Shown here: positions 34,192 to 42,100 of the stretch, piece after piece
Layout: every line of letters begins with the position of its first letter
Position numbering within the stretch: the first letter of the stretch is position 1
DNA from: Acidobacteriota bacterium
GTDB lineage: Bacteria > Acidobacteriota > Holophagae > Acanthopleuribacterales > Acanthopleuribacteraceae
Assembly: GCA_020439745.1 (NCBI GenBank)
Contig: JAGQSC010000050.1
Coordinates: 310,001-374,000, forward strand
Length of the DNA stretch: 64,000 nt
Reading direction: 5' to 3'
Made by a program: the position numbers and the translations under genes
Notes under the pieces: generated by a model
The model's input: only the letters and a program-made list of their open reading frames with translations
Database searches by the model: none
Told to the model about the DNA's origin: nothing

Positions 34192-34449
34192 ATGATCACC
34201 ACTGAACTCAAAAATGCACGCATCAAGCTCCGGCTCAGTCAGTCTGAACTGGCGCGTCGCTGTGGGCTAACTCAGGCTCAGGTATCACTGATCGAGCGAG
34301 GCAAAGTCGATCCCCATGTGTCGAACCTCGTGCAGATGGGTCGCGTCTTGAACATGGAACTTGTCTTGGTTCCCAAATCGATGGTGGGTTTGGTCCAGGG
34401 CCTTCAAGTCCAAGAACCCGCCCAACCGGCCTACACACTCGATGAATAG
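34192..34449 (+). CDS. hipB: HipB-like antitoxin/transcription regulator
   Basis: This encodes 85 residues. Residues 6-60 are an XRE-type helix-turn-helix ('LRLSQSELARRCGLTQAQVS' followed by 'LIERGKVDPHVSNLVQMGRVL') with the recognition helix intact. The C-terminal tail ('GLVQGLQVQEPAQPAYTLDE') is flexible, as in HipB, where it helps contact HipA. It neutralises HipA and represses the operon in the known family. The gene overlaps hipA by 8 bp. It lies between two 200-bp direct repeats. Confidence 0.9.
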   Translation: MITTELKNARIKLRLSQSELARRCGLTQAQVSLIERGKVDPHVSNLVQMGRVLNMELVLVPKSMVGLVQGLQVQEPAQPAYTLDE

Positions 34450-35662
34450 CCCCACTTCGCTACAGATCTCACTAAACGGTGTGCCGGTGGGGACCATGGT
34501 TCGCCTGGCCGATGATCGCAACTACTTCAGTTTCGATCCCTCCTACGTGGCGCGTTCCGACCGACCCACCCTAAGCCTGTCCTTCAAGGATCAGTCAGGG
34601 GAGCTGATGACGCGACCACAATCCACGCAAACCCGTCTCCCACCCTTCTTTTCCAACCTATTGCCCGAGGGTCGGCTGCGAGATTACCTCGCCGAAAAGG
34701 CAGGTGTCCATTCGGAACGCGAGTTCTTCCTGCTATGGATGTTGGGTGACGATTTGCCAGGCGCCGTGAAGATCGACCCACCCTGGGAGGACCATTTCGC
34801 GGCCACCTTTTTCCGCGCCACAACCACCGTCAGCACCGAATCGCTATTGCGGTTCTCGTTGGCAGGCGTGCAACTGAAGTTCTCCGCAGTCCGCGAAGCA
34901 CATGGTGGCCTCACCATTCCTGCCCGTGGCACAGGTGGCGACTGGATCGTGAAATTGCCAGACGCACATTATTCCGGCGTCCCCGAAAACGAGTACGCCA
35001 TGATGCAGTTGGCTCGCGAGGTGGGAATTGATGTGCCGGACATTGATCTGGTGCATATGGACCAAATTGCGGGTATTCCGTTCGAAGCCCAGCACTTGGG
35101 TAGCCATGCATTTGCCATCAAACGCTTTGATCGCGTCGAGGGTTCCGCCGTGCATATGGAAGATTTCGCCCAGGTATTTGGCGTCTATCCCAAACAAAAG
35201 TATGAGAAAGCAAGTTTCGAGAACCTGGCCCGGGTCATCTCCATCGAGGTGGGACAGGACGGAGTGCTGGCCTACGTGCGGCGTTTGGTGTTTTCCATGT
35301 TGATCGGCAACGGCGACATGCATTTGAAGAATTGGTCCCTGCTCTATCCGGATGGCAGGCAGGCAGCCTTGGCCCCTGCCTACGATTATGTATCCACCAT
35401 TCCCTACATACCGAAAGACAAACTGGCGCTGAACCTGGGTTCCAGTAAACACTTTCGTGACATGGACATGCCGCGTTTCCATCGACTTGCCGATCGTGCC
35501 ATGGTGGCCAGGGCCATGATCGAAGACGAAGTGCGAGATACGGTGTCACGATTTGCCGATGTTTGGCGGAGCCGCGGAGAGGAACTGGCGGGTCCCCACC
35601 TGAAAAGCGTCATTGATGCCCACCTACGCACCATCCCCCTCTGGCGTGCCCTTGCGACGTGA
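34442..35662 (+). CDS. hipA: HipA toxin kinase
   Basis: This encodes 406 residues from the ATG at 34442, inside the end of hipB; an ATG 81 bases upstream in the same frame is inside hipB and rejected. The N-terminal subdomain ('ISLNGVPVGTMVRLADDRNY', 'FFSNLLPEGRLRDYLA') is followed by the kinase core. The core shows 'GVQLKFSAV' (ATP loop), 'DWIVKLPD' (Lys), 'VPENEYAMMQLAREVGI', the catalytic 'GNGDMHLKNWSLL' (Asp and Asn) and the metal-binding Asp in 'APAYDYVST'. Known HipA phosphorylates glutamyl-tRNA synthetase or related targets to arrest growth. All catalytic residues look intact, so an active toxin is expected. Length is near E. coli HipA (440). Confidence 0.92.
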   Translation: MNSPTSLQISLNGVPVGTMVRLADDRNYFSFDPSYVARSDRPTLSLSFKDQSGELMTRPQSTQTRLPPFFSNLLPEGRLRDYLAEKAGVHSEREFFLLWMLGDDLPGAVKIDPPWEDHFAATFFRATTTVSTESLLRFSLAGVQLKFSAVREAHGGLTIPARGTGGDWIVKLPDAHYSGVPENEYAMMQLAREVGIDVPDIDLVHMDQIAGIPFEAQHLGSHAFAIKRFDRVEGSAVHMEDFAQVFGVYPKQKYEKASFENLARVISIEVGQDGVLAYVRRLVFSMLIGNGDMHLKNWSLLYPDGRQAALAPAYDYVSTIPYIPKDKLALNLGSSKHFRDMDMPRFHRLADRAMVARAMIEDEVRDTVSRFADVWRSRGEELAGPHLKSVIDAHLRTIPLWRALAT

Positions 35663-36054
35663 GCAACGCGCGTAAGCCAGCGCTTTAAAACCGATGTCTC
35701 AATTTCCCTCCTTGAAGGGGTGAAAGCCAGACGGGTGTTTTATTCCCCTCCACCGGAGGGGTGGATGGCGAAGCCAGACGGGGTGGTCTTCATCCAATCA
35801 TCGAGCGTCACAAAGTGAACTTTGCAAACCCTTGGATCACCGGTGATTAACCGGCAAATAATGCAAGGCTCCAACAATAAACAGAGAATTGAAACCCTGT
35901 ATCTTCTTGACTTCGTGTCTTCGCGCCTTCGTGTGAGACCACTGAAAAACCTACCCGCGAAACCAAAACATCGAGACCCGGAAGCCAACATAAAGCAGGA
36001 ATAGACGCCGCCCGCCACCATCGTGTAGGATTAAATCATACTGAAGAGGTTGGT
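35663..36054. repeat. 392-bp gap between hipA and parD, repeat-filled
   Basis: This holds a degenerate family-A copy (35701-35738, hairpin CCCTCCTTGAAGGGG), then the right-hand 200-bp direct repeat (35743-35941), then about 110 bases of ordinary sequence with the parDE promoter. No gene seen. Confidence 0.75.
35743..35941 (+). repeat. 200-bp direct repeat, copy right of hipBA
   Basis: Same order of blocks as 33841-34041: family A with loop ACC, family B, then the TTCGTGTCTTCGCGCCTTCG block. Same orientation. Copy-to-copy distance is 1902 bp, spanning exactly the hipBA operon plus its regulatory region. Confidence 0.9.
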
Positions 36055-36318
36055 ATGCGCACGACACATCAGATGAGCATCACGTTGCCCAAGGAAATGG
36101 CAAAGGCGGTCAAGGACAAGGTCCTCAACGGTGAATATGCAAGCGAAAGTGAAGTAATTCGTGCGGGATTGCGGGCCTTGTTGGCTCAGGACCGGGCAGT
36201 GGAGGTTTGGCTGAGCCGCGAGGTTGCCACCGCCTATGACGCGTTAAAAGCGGACCCAAGTCGCGGACGAACCGCCGACCAGATACGTGCCCGACTCGAG
36301 CATGAATCCGCCGACTAA
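36055..36318 (+). CDS. parD: ParD-like ribbon-helix-helix antitoxin
   Basis: This encodes 87 residues. The N-terminus 'HQMSITLPKEMAKAVKDKV' plus 'GEYASESEVIRAGLRALL' is the canonical ParD/CopG ribbon-helix-helix. The C-terminal half is a charged helix that wraps the toxin ('DALKADPSRGRTADQIRAR', with the D-P-S-R-G-R-T segment common in ParD). It should dimerise, bind DNA upstream of the operon and neutralise ParE. The AGAGG at 36044 is a suitable ribosome-binding site. It overlaps parE by 17 bases. Confidence 0.92.
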   Translation: MRTTHQMSITLPKEMAKAVKDKVLNGEYASESEVIRAGLRALLAQDRAVEVWLSREVATAYDALKADPSRGRTADQIRARLEHESAD

Positions 36319-36631
36319 GGTTGTATTTTCACCAGAGGCTGAAGAACAACTGGTCTGGCTCTTTCACTACATCGCCCAAAGGTCGTCTGTGGGTACCAGT
36401 CTCAGATTCACGAATGGCATCGTCTCACACTGCGAGAACCTATCCACGTTCCCCTTTCGTGGCACCAAACGAGACGATATCCGACCAGGTTTGCGTGTCA
36501 CACATTTCAAAGGACGCGTGGTCATCGCCTATGTTGTGGAATCCGAACAAATATCAATTCTCGGTGTCTTTTATGGGGGCCAAGATTACGAACAAATCAT
36601 CGGAGACTCCGAACAACCCAACAACACCTGA
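36302..36631 (+). CDS. parE: ParE/RelE-superfamily toxin
   Basis: This encodes 109 residues from the ATG at 36302, inside the end of parD; a farther upstream start is not needed. The pattern is typical ParE: 'KVVFSPEAEEQLVWLFHYIA' (usually LS..A..DL..I..YIA), 'LSTFPFRGTKRDDIRPGLRV' (FP.RG..RDD.RPGLR), 'VIAYVVESEQISILGVFYGG' and 'DYE'. The family inhibits DNA gyrase or acts as an mRNA interferase; the ParD partner favours the gyrase type. The toxin looks complete. Confidence 0.92.
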   Translation: MNPPTKVVFSPEAEEQLVWLFHYIAQRSSVGTSLRFTNGIVSHCENLSTFPFRGTKRDDIRPGLRVTHFKGRVVIAYVVESEQISILGVFYGGQDYEQIIGDSEQPNNT

Positions 36632-37076
36632 CGAGATATGACCAACCGACAATCCCGACCCCGAAGGGGTCATTCATAATTAGCCCGGGGTGTAAACCCC
36701 GGGTAAACACCCCCCTCAAACCCAAGCCCCGGCGGGGCGACGTACTTCGTCGCCAACCCCACCTTGAACAAAACAACCACCGATTTCACCGATGACACAG
36801 ATTAAGGGCCGAAGGCTATGGAGTGCGCTCCCGATATGAGCGCAGCGAATGAGGCAGCGCTTTGAGGCAATGATACCCGGTCAGATGTGCCCACCGAGCG
36901 ACGCGACACGGAGTGAGCTTCGCGAGCCTCGGGATGGCCAGTTATCAACCGGCAAATGCACGGATGCAATCAGAGGCAGGAAATTGACCCTGCGTCTTCG
37001 CGCCTTCGCGCCTTCGCGTGAGACATCCGAAAAACCCAACCGCGAAAACGCGCGAAACAAAATGGCCTGCTCGCCT
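36632..37076. repeat. 445-bp gap after parE, repeat-filled
   Basis: This contains family C copy 3 (36652-36741), a family F copy (36787-36876, GGCCGAAGGCTATGGAGTGC), and a diverged copy of the right part of the 200-bp repeat (36897-37024). The last has tandem CTTCGCGC units where the others have CTTCGTGTCTTCGCGC. No gene seen. Confidence 0.7.
36652..36741 (+). repeat. Dispersed repeat family C, copy 3
   Basis: The best-preserved copy. Three successive palindromes are visible: GACCCCGAAGGGGTC, AGCCCGGGGTGTAAACCCCG (with GG following) and AGCCCCGGCGGGGC. The same three lie in order at 38611-38703. The multi-stem layout suggests a structured RNA or protein-bound element rather than random sequence. 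Confidence 0.8.
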
Positions 37077-38111
37077 CTACTCCACCTGAGCGAAGAGCTG
37101 TTGTTCCTCGCCCAGATACTGAGCAATTCTGGCCACTTCAGCCGGATGATCCACAGGACTCAGTCGATTTGAAGCCAACAAAGCTTGAACCATCGACTGG
37201 ATTTCAGCTCGGTCACTGGTTGCCTGATAATGGTTTGCAACGGCTTCCGCATTCAAGAGACCCAACAGAATCTGTTCCATATCAAACACTTTCGCATCCA
37301 GGAACTGATTTGATTCGTGGCTGCCCGCATACAAACCAAACGCCGCAGCCAATTTGTCGACCACTTGTTTCGGTCCCTCGGTCCAGGGCGTGGAGGTAAT
37401 GGCGTAGTCCTGCATCAGGGTGCCGCCCCAGGCAAACACCTGTTGAAAATCCACATGACTGGGATTTGATCCCACCGCGGATGACCATGTTTCGAACATG
37501 GCCTTATGGGCCACCTGAATCACTCTGGCGTTGGAAATCCTGTAAGAGTTGTAGTCCGGCCCATACATCTTCTTGTCGGGATGCGCGACGGTGGCCATTC
37601 GCGACATCCAATAATCATTTATTTTCCTCTGCAATGCGGGGTGGCATTCTGATGAAATCTCTTTGAGTCGATTCAAAAGCGAAACGGTGTGACCGGTGAA
37701 CTTGATGATCTTCATGCAACTGATCAGGTGGTCCATGCCCTCGCTCAAAGTGGTCCAATAGTTTTCAAAGTCCTGGCTGGAAGCAAAGTCGGTGGGTTGA
37801 ACGCCTTTGATGGCCTCGAACGCTCTTGAGGTGGCGTCGCCCAGGGCAAAACCAGCGTGAAACACCCGCTTCGTTTTGGTGAGTTCAGCCTCAGTCACCT
37901 GCTCATCGGCCACTTGTTCGCTGTAGGTGCTTCGATGATAGTGCACCATGGCCTCGTCATAGAGCGACTCCGCATAGGTGAATTGGTCGTTAATGGTCGG
38001 TTGATACGGCACCTGGAACGTCCACACATAGTACCGATCATCCATCGAAAACCGGTACTCATGACTGAAATCAGCGTCACCCAACCACAAGAACCAAAAC
38101 GCGAACAACAC
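37077..38111 (-). CDS. Unknown, probably secreted protein
   Basis: This encodes 344 residues from a GTG five bases after GGGGGAG. A short hydrophobic start (MLFAFWFLWLGDADF) may be a signal peptide or a weak anchor. The rest is soluble, alpha-helical and rich in aromatic and polar residues ('YYVWTFQVPYQPTINDQFTY', 'ENYWTTLSEGMDHLISCMKI', 'NDYWMSRMATVAHPDKKMYG'), with no recognised catalytic motif. It stands alone between repeat-filled gaps. The family is unknown to me. Confidence 0.65.
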   Translation of the reverse strand: MLFAFWFLWLGDADFSHEYRFSMDDRYYVWTFQVPYQPTINDQFTYAESLYDEAMVHYHRSTYSEQVADEQVTEAELTKTKRVFHAGFALGDATSRAFEAIKGVQPTDFASSQDFENYWTTLSEGMDHLISCMKIIKFTGHTVSLLNRLKEISSECHPALQRKINDYWMSRMATVAHPDKKMYGPDYNSYRISNARVIQVAHKAMFETWSSAVGSNPSHVDFQQVFAWGGTLMQDYAITSTPWTEGPKQVVDKLAAAFGLYAGSHESNQFLDAKVFDMEQILLGLLNAEAVANHYQATSDRAEIQSMVQALLASNRLSPVDHPAEVARIAQYLGEEQQLFAQVE

Positions 38112-38431
38112 CCGAACTCCCCCATTATGTAAGTAATGATGTCACCACCGTACCAAACTGCCGCCAAATACTAAAGGGACCCGCGTCACAAACCCCCATG
38201 ACAAAACTCATTGTCCCAAGCCTGAGCCCCATGTGAGTCCGGCTTCGGCGGAGGTGTCTCATTTTTGGCCGCCGTGAGGTGCCCCTCGTTTCTGGCCAAC
38301 GTCCACGCAAAAAACAATTCTAGACAGCGCGTTCGAACAGCGAACCTCAGACCCTAGGTAGGCTAACAAACGCGCCTAAGCGCTGAAAGCCCGACGGTTC
38401 CCGAACCTCCCTGGACACGCCGGTCACCACT

Positions 38432-38562
38432 CGGCACTCTGGGTCAAAGAGGCCGCAGGCCGACTGGCCCGGCAGCCCACCCCGACCTACGGGAGGGGTG
38501 GGTAACAAAAAAGGGAATTAGAGCCCAAAGCAAAATGACGGGCGACTGAAAACCTGAACCAA
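38432..38562 (+). repeat. Dispersed repeat family E, copy 2
   Basis: It shares with 30954-31070 the blocks CGGCACTCTGGGT, GAGGCCGCAGGCCGACTGGC, CCGGCAGCCCACCCCGACC and the GGCGACTGAAAAC tail. A small insertion (GGGAATTAG) separates the last two blocks. Confidence 0.8.
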
Positions 38563-38610
38563 AACCCCAAGCAAAAAAAGACGTCGCTTCACCAACCCAA
38601 CGCGGCAAAC

Positions 38611-38703
38611 CCCCGACCCCGAAGGGGTCATTTATCACTAGCCCGGATTTTCAACCCCGGGTAACGCACCCCTCAAACCCAAGCCCCGGAGGGGCGATGT
38701 TTG
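38611..38703 (+). repeat. Dispersed repeat family C, copy 4
   Basis: GACCCCGAAGGGGTC, then ATCACTAGCCCGG, ACCCCGGGTAA and AGCCCCGGAGGGGC in the same order as copy 3. It ends seven bases before the stop codon of the carboxypeptidase-regulatory-like gene and so may double as its terminator. Confidence 0.8.
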
Positions 38704-38710
38704 CCTTCGT

Positions 38711-39070
38711 TCATTCACATTGCACACGCCTCAACAAGGCACAATCGTTGATATAAAGATTCGCCCCCAAACACCATTTCTTCCGGACCCATCGCGTCAC
38801 TTGCACCTTCAAATGGGAGCCCTGAAACCCCAACGCGGATATTTCCAGATCATAGTTACCGGGTTTCAATTCACCGAAATTATAAACACCTTGGGAATCG
38901 GTTACCTCTGTTCGATCTATCCCTTGCCCATAAACCCGCACCTGTACGCCAGATAACCGGTCACCATCGGACGCCTCCACCCATCCGTGCATCACGTCTA
39001 ATCGAATCGGTGGATAGATACACACATCGTTGGTGTGAAACACCCACATCGCCATCCACACAATCATCAT
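38711..39070 (-). CDS. Small secreted carboxypeptidase-regulatory-like protein
   Basis: This encodes 119 residues from ATG 39070 (or 39067), behind GTGAAGGG; a longer frame from 39121 is less likely. A short hydrophobic start (MMIVWMAMWVFHT) suggests export. Residues 35-95 are a CarboxypepD_reg/Cna-B-like module: 'VMHGWVEASDGDRLSGVQVR', 'TEVTDSQGVYNFGELKPGNY', 'LEISALGFQG'. This is a beta-sandwich found in surface proteins and TonB receptors. Four cysteines lie in the mature part, three of them near the C-terminus. It lies directly downstream of the RHS gene (71 bp), the position where polymorphic-toxin immunity genes usually sit, though the domain is not a known immunity fold. Confidence 0.65.
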   Translation of the reverse strand: MMIVWMAMWVFHTNDVCIYPPIRLDVMHGWVEASDGDRLSGVQVRVYGQGIDRTEVTDSQGVYNFGELKPGNYDLEISALGFQGSHLKVQVTRWVRKKWCLGANLYINDCALLRRVQCE

Positions 39071-39141
39071 CCCTTCACCACGCCTGCAAAACCCGAAAGA
39101 GTAGTCAATTCGGACGTCCAATCAAGACGGGTAAGAATCCA

Positions 39142-42100
39142 TCAGTTTTGATCAATCGATAAGTACGCTGGTGCGTACTGCCACCCAATGGCAGCGTAAT
39201 TGACGACAATCACAGCCTGACTTAGGTTCCATAATTGGTAGCTGGAAGTCAGGCCTTGTGCGAGGAGAGAGTCATGCAACACCGCGTGGCTGTTCATTCC
39301 AGGAACCACGTTGAGCACCTTGCTGCCCGTTTGGCCCTCGGCAAACCAGGGTGGATCTCCCTTTTGACTCCAGCCATTCCCGATGTGATTGGCGCGCGGA
39401 TTGACCGGCATCGTGTCGTTACCAGCTTTCACTTCCGAAGGTTGGTCGGCGCGTTCTAGAGTCGGATTCACACCGTCTGGGTTGTGCTCGCTCGTGGTGG
39501 TAATCTTGTACAACGACCAGGCAGTTGCCATCAGTGCGGACCGTTCAAAGCCTTGCTGGAAGGTTCCTCCCTGGGACTCGCTGATCAGTCCACCAAGCAC
39601 CCCAGCACCTGCAATACGACCGCCTTCAATAGCGATGCGACCTCCCATCGAAACACCCTCACGAGTAGAGGCACCCCAACTCGGTATTCCCGTTTGAAGA
39701 CCGTAGGTCACGCCTCCGGTGACCGCTCCATAAAATGCACCTGTCGCCGCGGAACTCAGAACGTCCGAGAAACTCCCACCGCTCAAAGCGGTGTAAGTTC
39801 CCGATGCCACGGCTCCAGACAAAGCTCCCGTAAGAATCGCGCCAGATACGCCCGAGCCAATGCCGCCTGTCGCGTACACGACAACGGCAGCCACAACTAC
39901 CGCCACAATGATCTTTCCGTATTTTCCGAGGAAATCACCAATCGCCTTGAAAAGACCATCGAGGAACAGGCCGGTCGGATCATTGAATACAAGTGGGTTG
40001 TTGAACGCATAGGCGTACCGATTTAAATTTTGCGATATTTCGGGCGACTGAAGATAGGGATCCGGCGTAAGAAACTGACAAGACTGTGGATCATACACAC
40101 GTCCATCCATATGAACCAGTCGAACATCATAGAGTTCTTCGTGCCCGCCAAATCCTCGATCCAAAACCGGTAGATGCCGCCGATTGGAAGTTTGCTGGCC
40201 CCAAACAGTCGAATTATTGGCATATGCGGCGTTGCCGCTTGAGTCGGTCATGGCTTCAATGGAACCAAGCGGTCCGAAATGCACGAAAAATGACGACGAA
40301 GTCGTCACCACGGGACTATGAGTCTCTTCGATCTCAGTAATCGCCACAAGGCGGGCGCCCGCTGCGATGCGATGAACGGAGAACTTCGCTTCTGGTGTAT
40401 CAACTTCTTCATACAAAGGTCCAACATAGACCTTCGACAAGATGGTTGTTGCATGGTAGTTTTTGTCATTCCATGGTTCACGAACCGTGAGAGCCAACTT
40501 ATAGCGCTGTCTATCTGGACCATAGGCAAAGGTATAGGTTCTACCCTTCTTTTGGATCTTGATAGGTTTGTTGAAGGTGCTGTATTGGATGTGAATATCG
40601 CCGCTGCGCGTGCGATTGCCCTTAGCGTCGTATTCGTATTCAACGCGAGGTGTCCCTGTGGTTTTGTCCAGAATAGAGACCAAACGACCTTGGTCATAAA
40701 CAAATGTACCTTCGTCGGTATTTTTCATCATACGACCGAGTTCGTCGTACGCATATTCGGTTGGGTCTGACTGTTCCGGCTGTACTCGAGTGAGACGCTT
40801 TAGCGAATCGTATTGATATAAGGTCGAAGCATTCTTGATGCGATCCCGGATCTGGGTCGGCAACCCCAGCGAATCACGTTCGATATGCTCATCTATGAGT
40901 GGCCCAGCACCCGAATCCACGCGAAACTCGCTCAACCAGTTTTCAGCGGTTTCATATCCATATGTGACACGAATGCCATTACCAAACAATTCTTCGGTTA
41001 TTTTTCCATTCTCATCTCGGTCTTGAGCCTTCCAGAGCATGCGGCCAGATTTGGCATCTCTAACCTCTTGTGTGCGACCAAACGAATCGTAGCCGTAATC
41101 AATCGAGAACCCCGACGGATAGGTTAGCGTTTTCGGCTTTCCAAATTTTCCGTAGGACGTCTTGAATTCGTAATCGACGCTATCAACCCTGGTAGTTTTC
41201 GAAATCAAACGACTGCGTTTGTCGTACCTAAACGTTTCCGAAAAGGTACTATTCATGTGCGCTTCGCTTAGTAGCCCGATCCCGTTTTCAGAGAGATCAT
41301 AGGTCCAGCGGCCAATATGATCGAGCTCCTTGCGTTCAACAAGCCTTCCAATGGCATCGTACGAAAAGCGGGTCACGTTACCCGCAGCATCGGTCATGCG
41401 AACAGGCTGACCAAATGCGTCATATTCAAACCGAGTCTCACCCATAATCGGGTCATGGTGGGTCACCACTCGCCCCAATGAATCATAATCGATTGCGGTA
41501 ACGTTCCCTTGGCTGTCTTTCATGGCCACAAGGTTGCCAACTGCGTCATATTCAAAATTAGTCGTTTGCCCTGCCTCATCAATTGTTGCCTTAATTCGAT
41601 TGAACTCGTCACGAACTAAGGACGACATTTCGGCCTTGCTGTTTTCAATTTGCGTGCGAAGCCCTTGATAAGTAATGGTGTCCTTAGCGCCGCTCGTAGA
41701 AACTTCGGCAACAGGACGCATCAACACATCATACTGAATACTCTTGTATTGCGGCGTCTCACCAGGTCGGTATGGATTCGACCGCCTCGTCAGTTGGCCC
41801 AAAGCGTCGTATTCATATTCGATCGTGATTGTCTGTGTGTCGGGGGCCGACATTTGCTCAAGCACCACATTGTCCCGAACGTCAAATGACGATACAACCA
41901 CAATGCCATTGTTGTCGCGCGTGGTCGCCTGATATCGAATATTTCTATCGTCCTTTGAAAACCGCAACGATTGCGATTTCGTGAAACCGTCCGGAGCTTC
42001 ATATTGAGTCTGACGACCGAATCCGTCATAGGACCACCGCTCGGTATTGCCATTTGGGTCAACTCTTGACACCAGCAGTCCAAATCGCGAATCCCACTGA

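Larger units (their letters stand above)
38112..38710. repeat. 599-bp gene-free stretch with repeat families D, E and C
   Basis: From left to right: unique sequence with the upstream region of the leftward 344-residue gene, family D copy 3 (38234-38259), family E copy 2 (38432-38562) and family C copy 4 (38611-38703). No coding potential seen. Confidence 0.75.

Noticed and set aside
33695-37076. CRISPR array
   Set aside because: The repeats are of different lengths, irregularly spaced, interrupted by genes, and lack uniform spacers; no cas genes are present.
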